The notes under the pieces are model-generated. The model did not search any database, was not told where the DNA came from, and was given only the letters and a program-made list of their open reading frames with translations. Both the position numbers and the translations under genes were made by a program. A stretch of DNA of 62,514 nucleotides from Oscillospiraceae bacterium. GTDB lineage: Bacteria > Bacillota > Clostridia > Oscillospirales > Ruminococcaceae. This document shows, one piece after another, positions 34,774 through 43,051 of this stretch. The stretch spans positions 1 through 62,514 of the forward strand of contig JAHHTP010000007.1 in the NCBI GenBank assembly GCA_020024615.1, given 5' to 3'. The number at the start of each line of letters is the position of its first letter. The first letter of the stretch is position 1.

Positions 34774-34802
34774 ATTATAGCGGAAAATGATTATTAAATC
34801 AA
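34774..34802 (-). promoter_or_regulatory. promoter of the GH4 gene
   Basis: On the minus strand TTGATT (34797-34802), a 17-base spacer and TATAAT (34774-34779). Confidence 0.8.
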
Positions 34803-34819
34803 CTGTTTTGCGAAAAAAA

Positions 34820-34843
34820 CCGCACAGATAAAAATCTGTGCGG
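34820..34843 (-). terminator. terminator of rplM-rpsI
   Basis: A perfect 10-pair stem, CCGCACAGAT with ATCTGTGCGG, is followed on the minus strand by seven T, 33 bases after the rpsI stop. Confidence 0.92.
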
Positions 34844-34876
34844 GATAGGTATCTTTGTAAGAGATTCTGCAAAGAA

Positions 34877-35278
34877 TCAGCGTTTCGAGAACTGCGGAGC
34901 TCTACGAGCTGCTTTAAGACCGTATTTTTTACGCTCTTTCATACGCGGATCACGGGTTAAGAAGCCTGCTTTTTTCAGAACGGTACGAGCGTTTTCGTCA
35001 TACTGTAATAAAGCACGGGATAAGCCGTGACGGATAGCGCCTGCCTGACCAGAAACGCCACCACCTGCAACATTACACTCGATATCGAATTTCTCTAAGG
35101 TATCGGTTAATGCCAGCGGCTGTCTAGCGATGGTTTTTAAGGTTTCAAGGCCGAAGTACTCGTTGATATCTCTGCCGTTGATTTTGAAGCTACCGGTGCC
35201 TGCATAAACTCTAACTCTTGCAACAGAGCTTTTTCTGCGGCCGGTGCCATAGAAGTACGGTTTAGTCTGGTAATTCAT
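34877..35278 (-). CDS. rpsI: 30S ribosomal protein S9
   Basis: S9 is a head protein of the small subunit whose C-terminal tail reaches the P-site tRNA. The 133 residues show YGTGRRKSSVARVRVYAGTG near the start, GGGVSGQAGAIRHGLSRAL in the middle, and the typical end FSKR. It lies 21 bases after rplM, the standard pair in bacteria. The ATG follows AAAGGAGC. Confidence 0.98.
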   Translation of the reverse strand: MNYQTKPYFYGTGRRKSSVARVRVYAGTGSFKINGRDINEYFGLETLKTIARQPLALTDTLEKFDIECNVAGGGVSGQAGAIRHGLSRALLQYDENARTVLKKAGFLTRDPRMKERKKYGLKAARRAPQFSKR

Positions 35279-35299
35279 AATCTAATTGCTCCTTTCAGC

Positions 35300-35728
35300 T
35301 TAAAACTCATAAACTTCCGGTTTCTGAGCAGCGTTGTTGTGCTCAGCACCAGCGTATACTTTTAAGCGGGTCAGAGCTTTTCTGCCGATAACAGTATCCG
35401 GGATCATACCTTTAACTGCGATGGTCATAGCCTTCTCCGGGTTGGTTTCCATTAATTTGCCGTAGCTGATCTCTTTTAAGCCGCCGATCCAGCCGGTGTG
35501 CCAACGGTGCATTTTGTCGTTTGCTTTGTTACCGGTTAAGATAGCTTTGGAAGCGTTAACAATGATAACGAAATCGCCACAATCAACATGCGGGGTGAAG
35601 GTGGTTTTGTGTTTACCACGCAGTAATTTTGCTGCTTCGGTAGCTACGCGACCTAACGGTTTATCGGTTGCGTCCAGAACGAGCCATTTGCGCTCTACGT
35701 TCTGCGGGTTTGCCATATAAGTAGACAT
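35300..35728 (-). CDS. rplM: 50S ribosomal protein L13
   Basis: L13 is an early-assembling large-subunit protein. The 142 residues include RKWLVLDATDKPLGRVA, LLRGKHKTTFTPHVDCGDFV and the C-terminal VYAGAEHNN block. The frame runs to 35758, but the ATG at 35728 (MSTYMANP) has AGGAGG nine bases upstream, while an intervening ATG touches that site. The leader between promoter and start is only about 30 bases, so the structured L13 leader known from Bacillus is not present. Confidence 0.98.
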   Translation of the reverse strand: MSTYMANPQNVERKWLVLDATDKPLGRVATEAAKLLRGKHKTTFTPHVDCGDFVIIVNASKAILTGNKANDKMHRWHTGWIGGLKEISYGKLMETNPEKAMTIAVKGMIPDTVIGRKALTRLKVYAGAEHNNAAQKPEVYEF

Positions 35729-35765
35729 ATTGTTCATCCTCCTGTTTCTTTGATGCAACGGTTAT

Positions 35766-35794
35766 ATTATATATGATTCAAATTCGTTTGTCAA
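35766..35794 (-). promoter_or_regulatory. promoter of rplM-rpsI
   Basis: On the minus strand TTGACA (35789-35794), a 17-base spacer and TATAAT (35766-35771) match the sigma-A consensus exactly, as expected for a strongly expressed ribosomal operon. Confidence 0.9.
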
Positions 35795-35983
35795 CTGCTT
35801 TTTAGCTGAAAATTTAATTTATAGGTCATTTACTCTCTTTTTCTCTTTGTTTTGCTTTATTTCTCTTTGAATCTTGAAAGTCATTTCAAAATTAGCCTTC
35901 TTTTTCAATTTTTCCCATCTGTCGGTTTCTTATTCACTTCCTAATGAAAAAGCATATATTTTGCACAATATGTTTTTTGGTGC

Positions 35984-36012
35984 TTGCAATTCCTATCATA
36001 TTACTATATAAT
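35984..36012 (+). promoter_or_regulatory. promoter of ttcA
   Basis: TTGCAA (35984-35989), a 17-base spacer and TATAAT (36007-36012) lie about 40 bases upstream of the ttcA ATG. Confidence 0.8.
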
Positions 36013-36051
36013 GATAAGCGTAGATTTTATAAGGAAAAAGGAGTATGACAG

Positions 36052-36885
36052 ATGGCAGATGCAATGCAGCGTGTGCTGGGATATATGCGAAAAGCAATAC
36101 AGGAATTTAATTTGATTGAAGATGGCGATAAAATCGCAGTCGGTGTGTCTGGAGGAAAGGATTCGCTGGTATTGTTACAGGGACTTCATTATTTGAAGCG
36201 GTTTATTGGAATTGATTATGAGGTTGTTGCAATCACCCTCGACCCGAGATTTGGCGGCGTGGATACCGATTATTCGCCGGTAAAAGAGATGTGTGACAGT
36301 CTTGGAATCGAATATATTGTGAAGCCGACCGACATAGGTGAGGTTGTATTTGATGTATTTAAAGCGGAAAATCCATGTAGTCTGTGTGCAAGAATGCGCC
36401 GTGGTGCGCTGCACGAGCTTACGAAAGAACTTGGCTGCAACAAGCTGGCACTTGGACACAACTATGATGATGTGGTGGAAACCTTTATCATGAATCTGTT
36501 CCAGGAGGGCAGAATCGGCTGTTTTGCGCCGATTGCATATTTAAGCCGACGCGATTTGTTTGTCATTCGTCCGCTTGTATTTGCACCGGAAAAGGATGTT
36601 AGATCCGCAGCGAAAGCCAAAGAAATGCCGATTGTAAAAAGCAAATGCCCAGTTGACGGCAAGACCAATCGTCAGAGAACCAAAGAATGGCTGATGGATA
36701 TGGAGCATAAGGATAAAGGCTTTACTTACCGTATGTTTGGCGCGTTGCGTAGAAGTGGCGTAGACGGCTGGGGGTACCCGGAAATGCAGCAGAAAATGTT
36801 TGCACAGGGAGAAGGAACACCTGAAGAAAACCGAATGAAATATCTTTCAACAGCCGGAAAATACAGAGTTCCGAAAAGCGAATAA
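36052..36885 (+). CDS. ttcA: TtcA-like tRNA 2-thiolation protein
   Basis: TtcA-family ATPases adenylate a tRNA base and add sulfur with the help of an iron-sulfur cluster; TtcA itself makes 2-thiocytidine at position 32. The 277-residue protein has the PP-loop SGGKDS (33-38), the pair CSLCARMRRG and a third Cys in VKSKCPVDGKTNRQRTKEW, the three ligands expected for a [4Fe-4S] cluster. ALGHNYDDVVETFIMN fits the same family. The ATG at 36052 follows AAAGGAG. It is a single-gene unit with its own promoter and terminator. Other PP-loop relatives (TtuA-type) are possible but less likely. Confidence 0.9.
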   Translation: MADAMQRVLGYMRKAIQEFNLIEDGDKIAVGVSGGKDSLVLLQGLHYLKRFIGIDYEVVAITLDPRFGGVDTDYSPVKEMCDSLGIEYIVKPTDIGEVVFDVFKAENPCSLCARMRRGALHELTKELGCNKLALGHNYDDVVETFIMNLFQEGRIGCFAPIAYLSRRDLFVIRPLVFAPEKDVRSAAKAKEMPIVKSKCPVDGKTNRQRTKEWLMDMEHKDKGFTYRMFGALRRSGVDGWGYPEMQQKMFAQGEGTPEENRMKYLSTAGKYRVPKSE

Positions 36886-36892
36886 GATTTTT

Positions 36893-36932
36893 AAGCGCAT
36901 CTTTCTAAAAAGGAGGATGCGCTTTGTTTTTT
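36893..36932 (+). terminator. terminator of ttcA
   Basis: AAGCGCATC (36893-36901) pairs with GATGCGCTT (36916-36924) and is followed by TGTTTTTT. Confidence 0.85.
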
Positions 36933-36957
36933 AAAAACTTTTTTCTGCCGTGTTAAT

Positions 36958-36990
36958 GTGACATAATTTCCAAGAGCGGAGGCATATAAT
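36958..36990 (+). promoter_or_regulatory. spoIIE promoter with 21-base spacing
   Basis: GTGACA (36958-36963) and a consensus TATAAT (36985-36990) are separated by 21 bases. In Bacillus subtilis the Spo0A-activated spoIIE promoter is known for the same over-long spacing. I do not see a convincing Spo0A box beside it. Confidence 0.5.
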
Positions 36991-37027
36991 GATATTTACA
37001 AAATTTATTTATTTGGAGGTGTCAAGT

Positions 37028-39385
37028 ATGTTAACGGCAAAGTTGAAAAAAGCAATGGTACAGGCTAAAAAGGGCGGACAGGCAGTCAGGGAAAATGTTC
37101 CCGACAAACAGACTGTATTTCGGTATATGCTGGTAGCGGTCGTCTGCTTTTTACTGACCAGAATCACCCTATTGGGATTTCTGAATGGGTTTGGTATGGT
37201 AGCAGCGGCGGCGGTACCGCTTCCTTTTTCGGTTGTAGGATTGATAGGGTGTACATTTGGTGAATTTTTTGACGGACTGGACGGCGAAAGTTTGTTTTAT
37301 CTGTTGTTTTTAGTTGGCTGGATTGGCGGCAAACGAATTTTGCAGATGACAGCGCTTCCGAAGCATTACATGGGGGTATTCTGGCAGACCGGCATACTTG
37401 GCAGCATTTTGTTGTTCAAAGAGATGCTGACCTATTTTATGACAGACGGTTCTCTGATGGATTTTTTTAGGGGAATCGTATGTGTGGTTTTGCAGCTTGT
37501 GGTATTTATTGCAGCCGATATTCTTGCGACAGCTTTTTGTGTTGGAAAGCCCATGGAAGAATATAGTCATGCACAGGGGATTGCGGCAGTTATATTTCTA
37601 ATTCTGCTGACGGCATCGCTAGGACGATACCAGTTTGGCGGATTTTCTCTTGCCCAAATTATCAGCGTATTGATTACATTGATCTGCGCTTATCGATTTG
37701 GGGCAATCGGAGGAGCAATAGGTGGGATTTTAAGCGGATTTGGACTATGGCTTTATGATACGAGTATCCTAGAATCAGCTGGAATTATGATGCTCGGCGG
37801 CTGTCTGGCTGGAATTATTGCACCAAGGGGTAAGATTTATACAGCAGTGGGTATGATGGTGTCGCATTATCTATTGGTGCTGATACACGCTAAGCCGCTT
37901 TTGATGATGCCGCTGTCTTTATGTACGATGATTGGTGTAGCAGCATTTCTGTGTATTCCACAAAGTTGGTTGGAGCGGGTGATTCTGCCACAGATTTTAT
38001 TTTCACACGGACCGCCAGGACAGATTGATTCGATAAATCGACGATTAGAATATCGAATGCAGATGCGTATGCAGTTTGCGGCAGATGCAATGCAGATGCT
38101 TTCAGAGAGTGTGACAGAATTAGCAGATGTACTAAAAAAAGAGGTTCGTCCGGATTTGGAACAGGTCTATGCTCAGGTAGAGCGACAGTTGTGCAGAAAC
38201 TGTAAACGCAGATTTTCCTGTTATGGAGCCGACTACGACAGGACACGGGAAAGCTTTGACAGTCTGGGCAGCATGCTGCGATGTCAGGTGGCGATTAACG
38301 AAGAAAGCTTCCCGGAATTTCTACGGGAAAATTGTGTGCGTGTGCAGGATTTGAACCGTACATTTACGGCGGCATATCGGCAGCTTGGCCAGCTTTCGGC
38401 GCAACAGCGGCAGACCAATCGAACCAGAACACTGGTGTTAGAGCAGTATGAAGCCACAGCACAGCTACTAAAAGATTTAAGCGTGGATATTTTGTTTCAT
38501 CCAGATGCGGCTTGTGAGGATCTTTTGACAGAGCAGTTAAGCAAAGAAGGGTATGCGCCAAAACAGATCTGCTGTCAGCGGGATGAGCAAGACAGGTTGT
38601 TTGTGGATTTGTATTATCAGGGCAGCACGCCTCCTGCGGGGGAACTGGCTGAATTATTAGAGCATCATGTCGGAGTTTTTTTTGACAAGCCTGTTACCGC
38701 AGATGCAAGGAATTTAACGCGTATTTCCTTTTTTGAACCGCCGTCTTTTGGTGTTCAGCTTGGGGTGACACAGAAGGCTTCGGGAAGCAATCAGTTTAAT
38801 GGGGATACGGTGACATCTTTTTATGATGGAAGGGGGAATTTCTACCTGCTGTTGTCCGATGGCATGGGACGTGGTAAACGAGCCGCGTTGGACAGCATGA
38901 CGGTGTGTACGATACTAAAGAAACTGATCACGGCAGGATTCGGGTGGAAGGCGGCTCTCAAGCTGTTAAATACCTCGTTGATGGTAAAATCTGCCGAGGA
39001 AACGCTTGCAACGGTAGATATTATAAAGGTGGATTTGTATCAGGGGGAAGCAGAATTTATTAAAGCCGGAGCGGCATCATCCTTTTTTGCAGGAGAAAAA
39101 AGCGTGTCAAGGATACGCTCCTTTACTTTGCCGATAGGCATTGTCAGCAACATCAATTTTGACAGTAAGCGAATAAAAGCGCAGGCGGGCAACATCATGC
39201 TTCTGTTGTCCGATGGCGTGGAAGAGGAGGATGGATGGATTGCAAAACAGTTGGTATCCGGAAATTATGCCAATATGAAGGAACTAACCAATCAGATCTG
39301 CACACAGGCAGTTAAACATAATGAGAGTGAACGAGATGATATCACAGCGGCTGCTGTCCGCCTGGTACAATTATCAGCCGTCTGA
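37028..39385 (+). CDS. spoIIE: stage II sporulation protein E
   Basis: SpoIIE is the membrane phosphatase that dephosphorylates SpoIIAA to release sigma-F in the forespore and also takes part in polar division. The 785-residue protein has a short basic N-terminus, about ten membrane helices (about 35-315), a central region with the Cys-rich LCRNCKRRFSCYG, and a C-terminal PP2C domain with LLSDGMGRGKRA, LLLSDGVEEEDG and ERDDITAAAVRL. The start at 37028 follows TTGGAGG; an in-frame ATG at 36989 would add a 13-residue leader and overlaps the -10 box. It is a single-gene unit and the best evidence that the organism sporulates. Confidence 0.96.
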   Translation: MLTAKLKKAMVQAKKGGQAVRENVPDKQTVFRYMLVAVVCFLLTRITLLGFLNGFGMVAAAAVPLPFSVVGLIGCTFGEFFDGLDGESLFYLLFLVGWIGGKRILQMTALPKHYMGVFWQTGILGSILLFKEMLTYFMTDGSLMDFFRGIVCVVLQLVVFIAADILATAFCVGKPMEEYSHAQGIAAVIFLILLTASLGRYQFGGFSLAQIISVLITLICAYRFGAIGGAIGGILSGFGLWLYDTSILESAGIMMLGGCLAGIIAPRGKIYTAVGMMVSHYLLVLIHAKPLLMMPLSLCTMIGVAAFLCIPQSWLERVILPQILFSHGPPGQIDSINRRLEYRMQMRMQFAADAMQMLSESVTELADVLKKEVRPDLEQVYAQVERQLCRNCKRRFSCYGADYDRTRESFDSLGSMLRCQVAINEESFPEFLRENCVRVQDLNRTFTAAYRQLGQLSAQQRQTNRTRTLVLEQYEATAQLLKDLSVDILFHPDAACEDLLTEQLSKEGYAPKQICCQRDEQDRLFVDLYYQGSTPPAGELAELLEHHVGVFFDKPVTADARNLTRISFFEPPSFGVQLGVTQKASGSNQFNGDTVTSFYDGRGNFYLLLSDGMGRGKRAALDSMTVCTILKKLITAGFGWKAALKLLNTSLMVKSAEETLATVDIIKVDLYQGEAEFIKAGAASSFFAGEKSVSRIRSFTLPIGIVSNINFDSKRIKAQAGNIMLLLSDGVEEEDGWIAKQLVSGNYANMKELTNQICTQAVKHNESERDDITAAAVRLVQLSAV

Positions 39386-39414
39386 ATAAAGCAGTGCGAT
39401 ACAGGCAACAGAAA

Positions 39415-39442
39415 AAGCCGCACCTTGGATAATGGGCGGCTT
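39415..39442 (-). terminator. terminator between spoIIE and acyltransferase genes
   Basis: AAGCCGC and GCGGCTT form a stem followed on the minus strand by TTTTTCTG, just after the acyltransferase stop. The plus-strand tail is poor, so its use for spoIIE is uncertain. Confidence 0.65.
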
Positions 39443-39449
39443 GGGGTTA

Positions 39450-40502
39450 TCAGGCAGCTGGTTTGAATACCAGCTGCTGAATTTTTGATTGTAACCAGTT
39501 ATAGGCGATAACGACCGGACGGGAGGATAAAAGGAATACAATGGCTGTTGTAAGCAGGGCTGAAAACAGCAGATAATCCCAGCCGGTGGAACCAAATAAT
39601 TTCAAATCTTTAATATAAGGGAGGATAAACAGATGAAGAGCATAGACCGGCAGTGTATTCTGCCCAATAGTAGAAAGGTAACTCTTTTTGCGCGGCATCA
39701 GTGCGATAGCAGAAAATAGTATGCAAAGGCAGAAGAAAAGAATAGCAATACGCCCGATGGCACCTTGCGTGAAGGTCAGGTCGTATGTGTGATAACCTTC
39801 TCTAAGGTATAGCATTCCGTAGCTAAAATTGAGCCATTCGCTGTAATCATACTCACGATTCAGGTAGATAAAGACAGTAAATCCCAAGGAACATACCAGT
39901 GCCAGAATCGGTAGGATTTTCGGCAGCTTTCTAATTTTTTCAATATGTTCCGGTGTGCAGTACAAGCCCAGAATGAAAAACGGTAGAAAACCGAAGATAC
40001 GTGCCAGTGCAAATTTTAGACCGATGGAATCGAAAAAGCCACTGGCTATGCTGATGACAAAAGAGAGTGGCAGAATAAAGCGAATCTGCATCAAATCTTG
40101 TGCCATAATGCGGTAAACAAACATCACCAGCAGAAACCATAATCCCCAGCGCGGTGAAAATGGGCTGAATTCAAACCATCGTTTGTCATCTCGGAAGATT
40201 GCTATGATAAAGCTGAGCAGTTGTAATACTAGATAGGGAAGCAGAAATGTTCTGACAGCCGTCTGCCTGGATTTTTCAATGTTTTTTCCGAAATAGCCGG
40301 TAATAAACAGAAAACCCGGCATAATAACTAGGTGAATAAATTCATAAGAGATTTCCCCAAATGCATTTTGTTTGAATGCTGGGGAAAGCATGTGCGAGAA
40401 TACGACCATAAAAATCAGTACGAAACGAATGTTGTCAAATAAAAAGTCTCGTTCGTGTGACCGGGAAGAAATGCCAGTAGATTTTGTGTTATTTGATATC
40501 AT
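39450..40502 (-). CDS. acyltransferase family 3 membrane protein
   Basis: The 350-residue protein looks like the acyltransferase-3 family (OafA/NolL-like), membrane enzymes that O-acetylate sugars of surface polymers. After a short polar start it has RDFLFDNIRFVLIFMVVFSHML (about 19-40), containing the conserved His that ends the first helix, and about ten membrane helices in all. ALHLFILPYI near the end also fits. The acceptor is unknown. The ATG follows TTGGGAGC. It lies in the same direction as the deacetylase gene with a 122-base gap that holds a small hairpin (CCTGCT/AGCAGG at 40535-40550) and a 12-codon frame. Confidence 0.85.
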   Translation of the reverse strand: MISNNTKSTGISSRSHERDFLFDNIRFVLIFMVVFSHMLSPAFKQNAFGEISYEFIHLVIMPGFLFITGYFGKNIEKSRQTAVRTFLLPYLVLQLLSFIIAIFRDDKRWFEFSPFSPRWGLWFLLVMFVYRIMAQDLMQIRFILPLSFVISIASGFFDSIGLKFALARIFGFLPFFILGLYCTPEHIEKIRKLPKILPILALVCSLGFTVFIYLNREYDYSEWLNFSYGMLYLREGYHTYDLTFTQGAIGRIAILFFCLCILFSAIALMPRKKSYLSTIGQNTLPVYALHLFILPYIKDLKLFGSTGWDYLLFSALLTTAIVFLLSSRPVVIAYNWLQSKIQQLVFKPAA

Positions 40503-40624
40503 AAAATAGCTCCCAATGGAATTTTATTTAAAGCCCTGCTGTAGAGCAGGTTCTCCTTTCATGATTTCGCCTTGGAAACTTGAATTTTACGATACGATTG
40601 GATGAAAATTACATTTTAACAACT

Positions 40625-41488
40625 TTATGATAAAGCGGTTGAAAACTTATACCCATTATTTCTCATCTGATCGATAAAGTTCCCTAAAACAGCTGTATTG
40701 GTGGATGAAACGGCATGCAACAGATAGATTGCTCCATCATGAGAGCAGGAAACCATTTTTTGCAAAGATGCATTTGGTTCTGGCTGCGCATCGGCCACCC
40801 AATCTTTATAGGCGAAGCTCCAGAATACGCTGGTGTAGCCTAAATCTTGTGTGACAGCGAGGGAACGGGTAGAAAACTCTCCTTTCGGCGGGCGAAAAAG
40901 TGACATTTGATAATGAAATGTTTCGGCGATATAATCGTGCAGCGTCGTGATTTCATCCTGCATCTTACTGATGGTCAGGGATGGCATTGACGGATGCGTG
41001 GTGGAATGGTTTCCGATGACATGACCTTCATCAATCATGCGCTGTACCAGTTCGGGTTGCGATTTGGCATAGTCCATGGTGATGAAAAAGACAGCTGGGC
41101 ATTGCTTTTCTTTCAGGACATCCAGAATTTTTGCGGTATAACCGTTTTCATAACCTTCGTCAAAGGTCAGGTAAATGGTTTTGCCAACCGTCTGATCTCC
41201 GCCGAATCGGACATGATAATCCTGATAGCGGCGGTTAAAGTCGTTACAGCTAACCGGGCAGTTGTGTTCATCCACAATGGTGCCCTGTCCCCAGCCGTGG
41301 CAGGTGTTGTCCAGCGTGTCAAGGGTAAACGCTGCGTCATCAGACTGTGGTTGTTCTGCCATGGATGAGGATGATGAATCGGAAACAGGATTTTCAATAT
41401 CCGAATTCTTTTTTTTGCATCCGGTGGCAATCCCTGATAGCAGGATAATTGCACTGGCAGCAGAAAGAATGCGCATAGATAATTTCAA
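40625..41488 (-). CDS. polysaccharide deacetylase lipoprotein, PdaA-like
   Basis: The 287-residue protein begins with a lipoprotein signal ending in the lipobox IATGC and a Lys-rich stretch, then an acidic linker, and a NodB-type deacetylase domain. The first motif reads TFDEGYENGYT, the form seen in PdaA-type enzymes that make muramic delta-lactam of spore cortex, and NHSTTHPSM supplies the two metal His. FRPPKGEFS and the late LLHAVS block complete the set. The start is a TTG at 41488 with AAAGGAGG eight bases upstream; upstream in-frame ATGs have no site. A spore-cortex role is an inference; a vegetative wall role is possible. Confidence 0.88.
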   Translation of the reverse strand: MKLSMRILSAASAIILLSGIATGCKKKNSDIENPVSDSSSSSMAEQPQSDDAAFTLDTLDNTCHGWGQGTIVDEHNCPVSCNDFNRRYQDYHVRFGGDQTVGKTIYLTFDEGYENGYTAKILDVLKEKQCPAVFFITMDYAKSQPELVQRMIDEGHVIGNHSTTHPSMPSLTISKMQDEITTLHDYIAETFHYQMSLFRPPKGEFSTRSLAVTQDLGYTSVFWSFAYKDWVADAQPEPNASLQKMVSCSHDGAIYLLHAVSSTNTAVLGNFIDQMRNNGYKFSTALS

Positions 41489-41552
41489 AAGAAAGACCTC
41501 CTTTGGGTTATTTGAAATTATTGTTTGCAAAACGATCTGCTGTTATACAGTT

Positions 41553-43034
41553 TTATTTGGTAATGGTTACTTTTATGGATTTTTTTACATTGCCAACAGA
41601 TGCCGTTAATGTGACGATTCCGCTCTTTTTAGCGGTCAATATGCCAGAAGGACTAACAGACGCAATGGATTTGTCAGATACATTCCATTTCGGGGTTCCC
41701 GAAACACCATATCGTTTGACCGTAAAACCAAAGCGCTGTCCGATTCTTAAACGAGAAGTATACTTATTGTATTTTAAGAATGCATTATAAACTTTAACGG
41801 GCTGTTTTTTGTAATAGTTATTGGTGCCATCCGAAATTTTTACAGTGATATCAGCGGTTCCGTATTTTTTTCCGGTTATGATCCCATTTCTGGATACCGG
41901 TGCAATTTGCTTTTGAGAGCTACCGTAGGTGACCGTTGCATCTTTGAGTTCGGGTGGCAGCGAAACCTTGATTTGAGATGTATGATTATAACTGCTGGTA
42001 TAGATAACAGTACGGCTGTAATCAATTTTGAGCTTTTTCACAGCGGTAGTGAATGCTTTTTTTAGACCAGCCGTATCTTCATTGCTGGACAGCAGGTGAT
42101 CTACGGAAAAAGCTTCCAATGTAGGGTCAAAGTAGCGGTGGTATCCGCGTTGATAGGTCTTTTTGCGATTTTGATAATAGCTTGCACCATCCCAACAGGT
42201 GTCAAGAATAATCCAGCGTTTGTTTTCGGAATCGTACGCTTCATTCCAGTGATGTTCCTCTGCATTTTTGTGGTCAACTGTCAGAGGCTGACTGTCAGTT
42301 TGTGCATAGCCACTCACCACTTTGGCGGCTACACCACTTTCACGCAGCAGGGCGGCGGTTAGATTGGCGAATCCTTTTGCTTGAGCATAGCCGTATTGAT
42401 AGGTAGTTGCAGCGGCAATAGCGGTTTTTTGATTGGTAAAATCAAGATCATAGCAGATATTGTTCATAACCCAGTCATGCACGGCAAGGATTTTTTCATA
42501 GTCGGATTTGCAGTGTTGGGTAATTTCCGCTGAAGCTTTAGCCAGTATTTTATTTCCCGTTTTGGATTTGTAATGGGAAAGGGCAAGCGCATCCTCCCGG
42601 TTAGAGGAGAACATACGGAGATTATGAATCCGTGTGTTAGAAATCACCGTGTTGGCTATTCCGTTTTTCACTTCAATCTGCATGGTGTTGGTGCCTGCGG
42701 CATAGCTTTCGTAATGTCCGCTTTTATTTGGAGCAGTATAGATTTCCACATAGTAAAAGCCGTCTGCTAAAGACGCGGTAGAAAGTGAAATGGGATTTCT
42801 GGCAGAAGATGCCTGTTGAACAACTGCCTGTCCAAAGGAATTTGACAAACGAACTAGCAGATAGCCGTTTTGGAATTTTTGTGCAGCACTGACTGTAACC
42901 AAACTGCCAGAACAGTCGATGGTGTAGCTGTTCTGGGTTTGCTGAAATGCAACCGGGTACGCAATGGCGGGCAGTATGCTGCCCCAAATTAGCAGAATGC
43001 TCAGGAAAAATATAAATAGGCGTTTTAAGTGCAT
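41553..43034 (-). CDS. secreted transglutaminase-like protein lacking the catalytic Cys, with Ig-like domain
   Basis: The 493-residue protein has a signal peptide (about 1-25, ending near PAIAYP), a beta-rich N-terminal region, a transglutaminase-core domain (about 170-300), and a C-terminal bacterial Ig-like (Big_2 type) domain (about 410-490, with KSIASVSPSGILTAKKSGIVTLTA). In the core the Cys of the usual G-V-C-E-G-Y-A is Ala219 (QAKGFANL), while His261 in HHWNEAYD and Asp278 in WIILDTCWD remain. It should therefore be a non-catalytic, possibly binding, member. The ATG follows AAAGGATGATG. It lies between the radical SAM and deacetylase genes and probably shares their transcript. Confidence 0.85.
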   Translation of the reverse strand: MHLKRLFIFFLSILLIWGSILPAIAYPVAFQQTQNSYTIDCSGSLVTVSAAQKFQNGYLLVRLSNSFGQAVVQQASSARNPISLSTASLADGFYYVEIYTAPNKSGHYESYAAGTNTMQIEVKNGIANTVISNTRIHNLRMFSSNREDALALSHYKSKTGNKILAKASAEITQHCKSDYEKILAVHDWVMNNICYDLDFTNQKTAIAAATTYQYGYAQAKGFANLTAALLRESGVAAKVVSGYAQTDSQPLTVDHKNAEEHHWNEAYDSENKRWIILDTCWDGASYYQNRKKTYQRGYHRYFDPTLEAFSVDHLLSSNEDTAGLKKAFTTAVKKLKIDYSRTVIYTSSYNHTSQIKVSLPPELKDATVTYGSSQKQIAPVSRNGIITGKKYGTADITVKISDGTNNYYKKQPVKVYNAFLKYNKYTSRLRIGQRFGFTVKRYGVSGTPKWNVSDKSIASVSPSGILTAKKSGIVTLTASVGNVKKSIKVTITK

Positions 43035-43051
43035 ATCATCATCCTTTCTTT

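Larger units (their letters stand above)
35729..36051. other. gap between rplM and ttcA
   Basis: The 323-base gap holds the two divergent promoters listed separately. The part between them (about 35795-35980) is AT-rich, with a long pyrimidine-rich run on the plus strand near 35830-35880. I see no reading frame with a ribosome-binding site, no stable hairpin and no repeat in it. Confidence 0.5.

Noticed and set aside
35300..35794. Structured L13 leader upstream of rplM
   Set aside because: The promoter lies only about 35 bases upstream of the start, leaving no room for the leader known from Bacillus.
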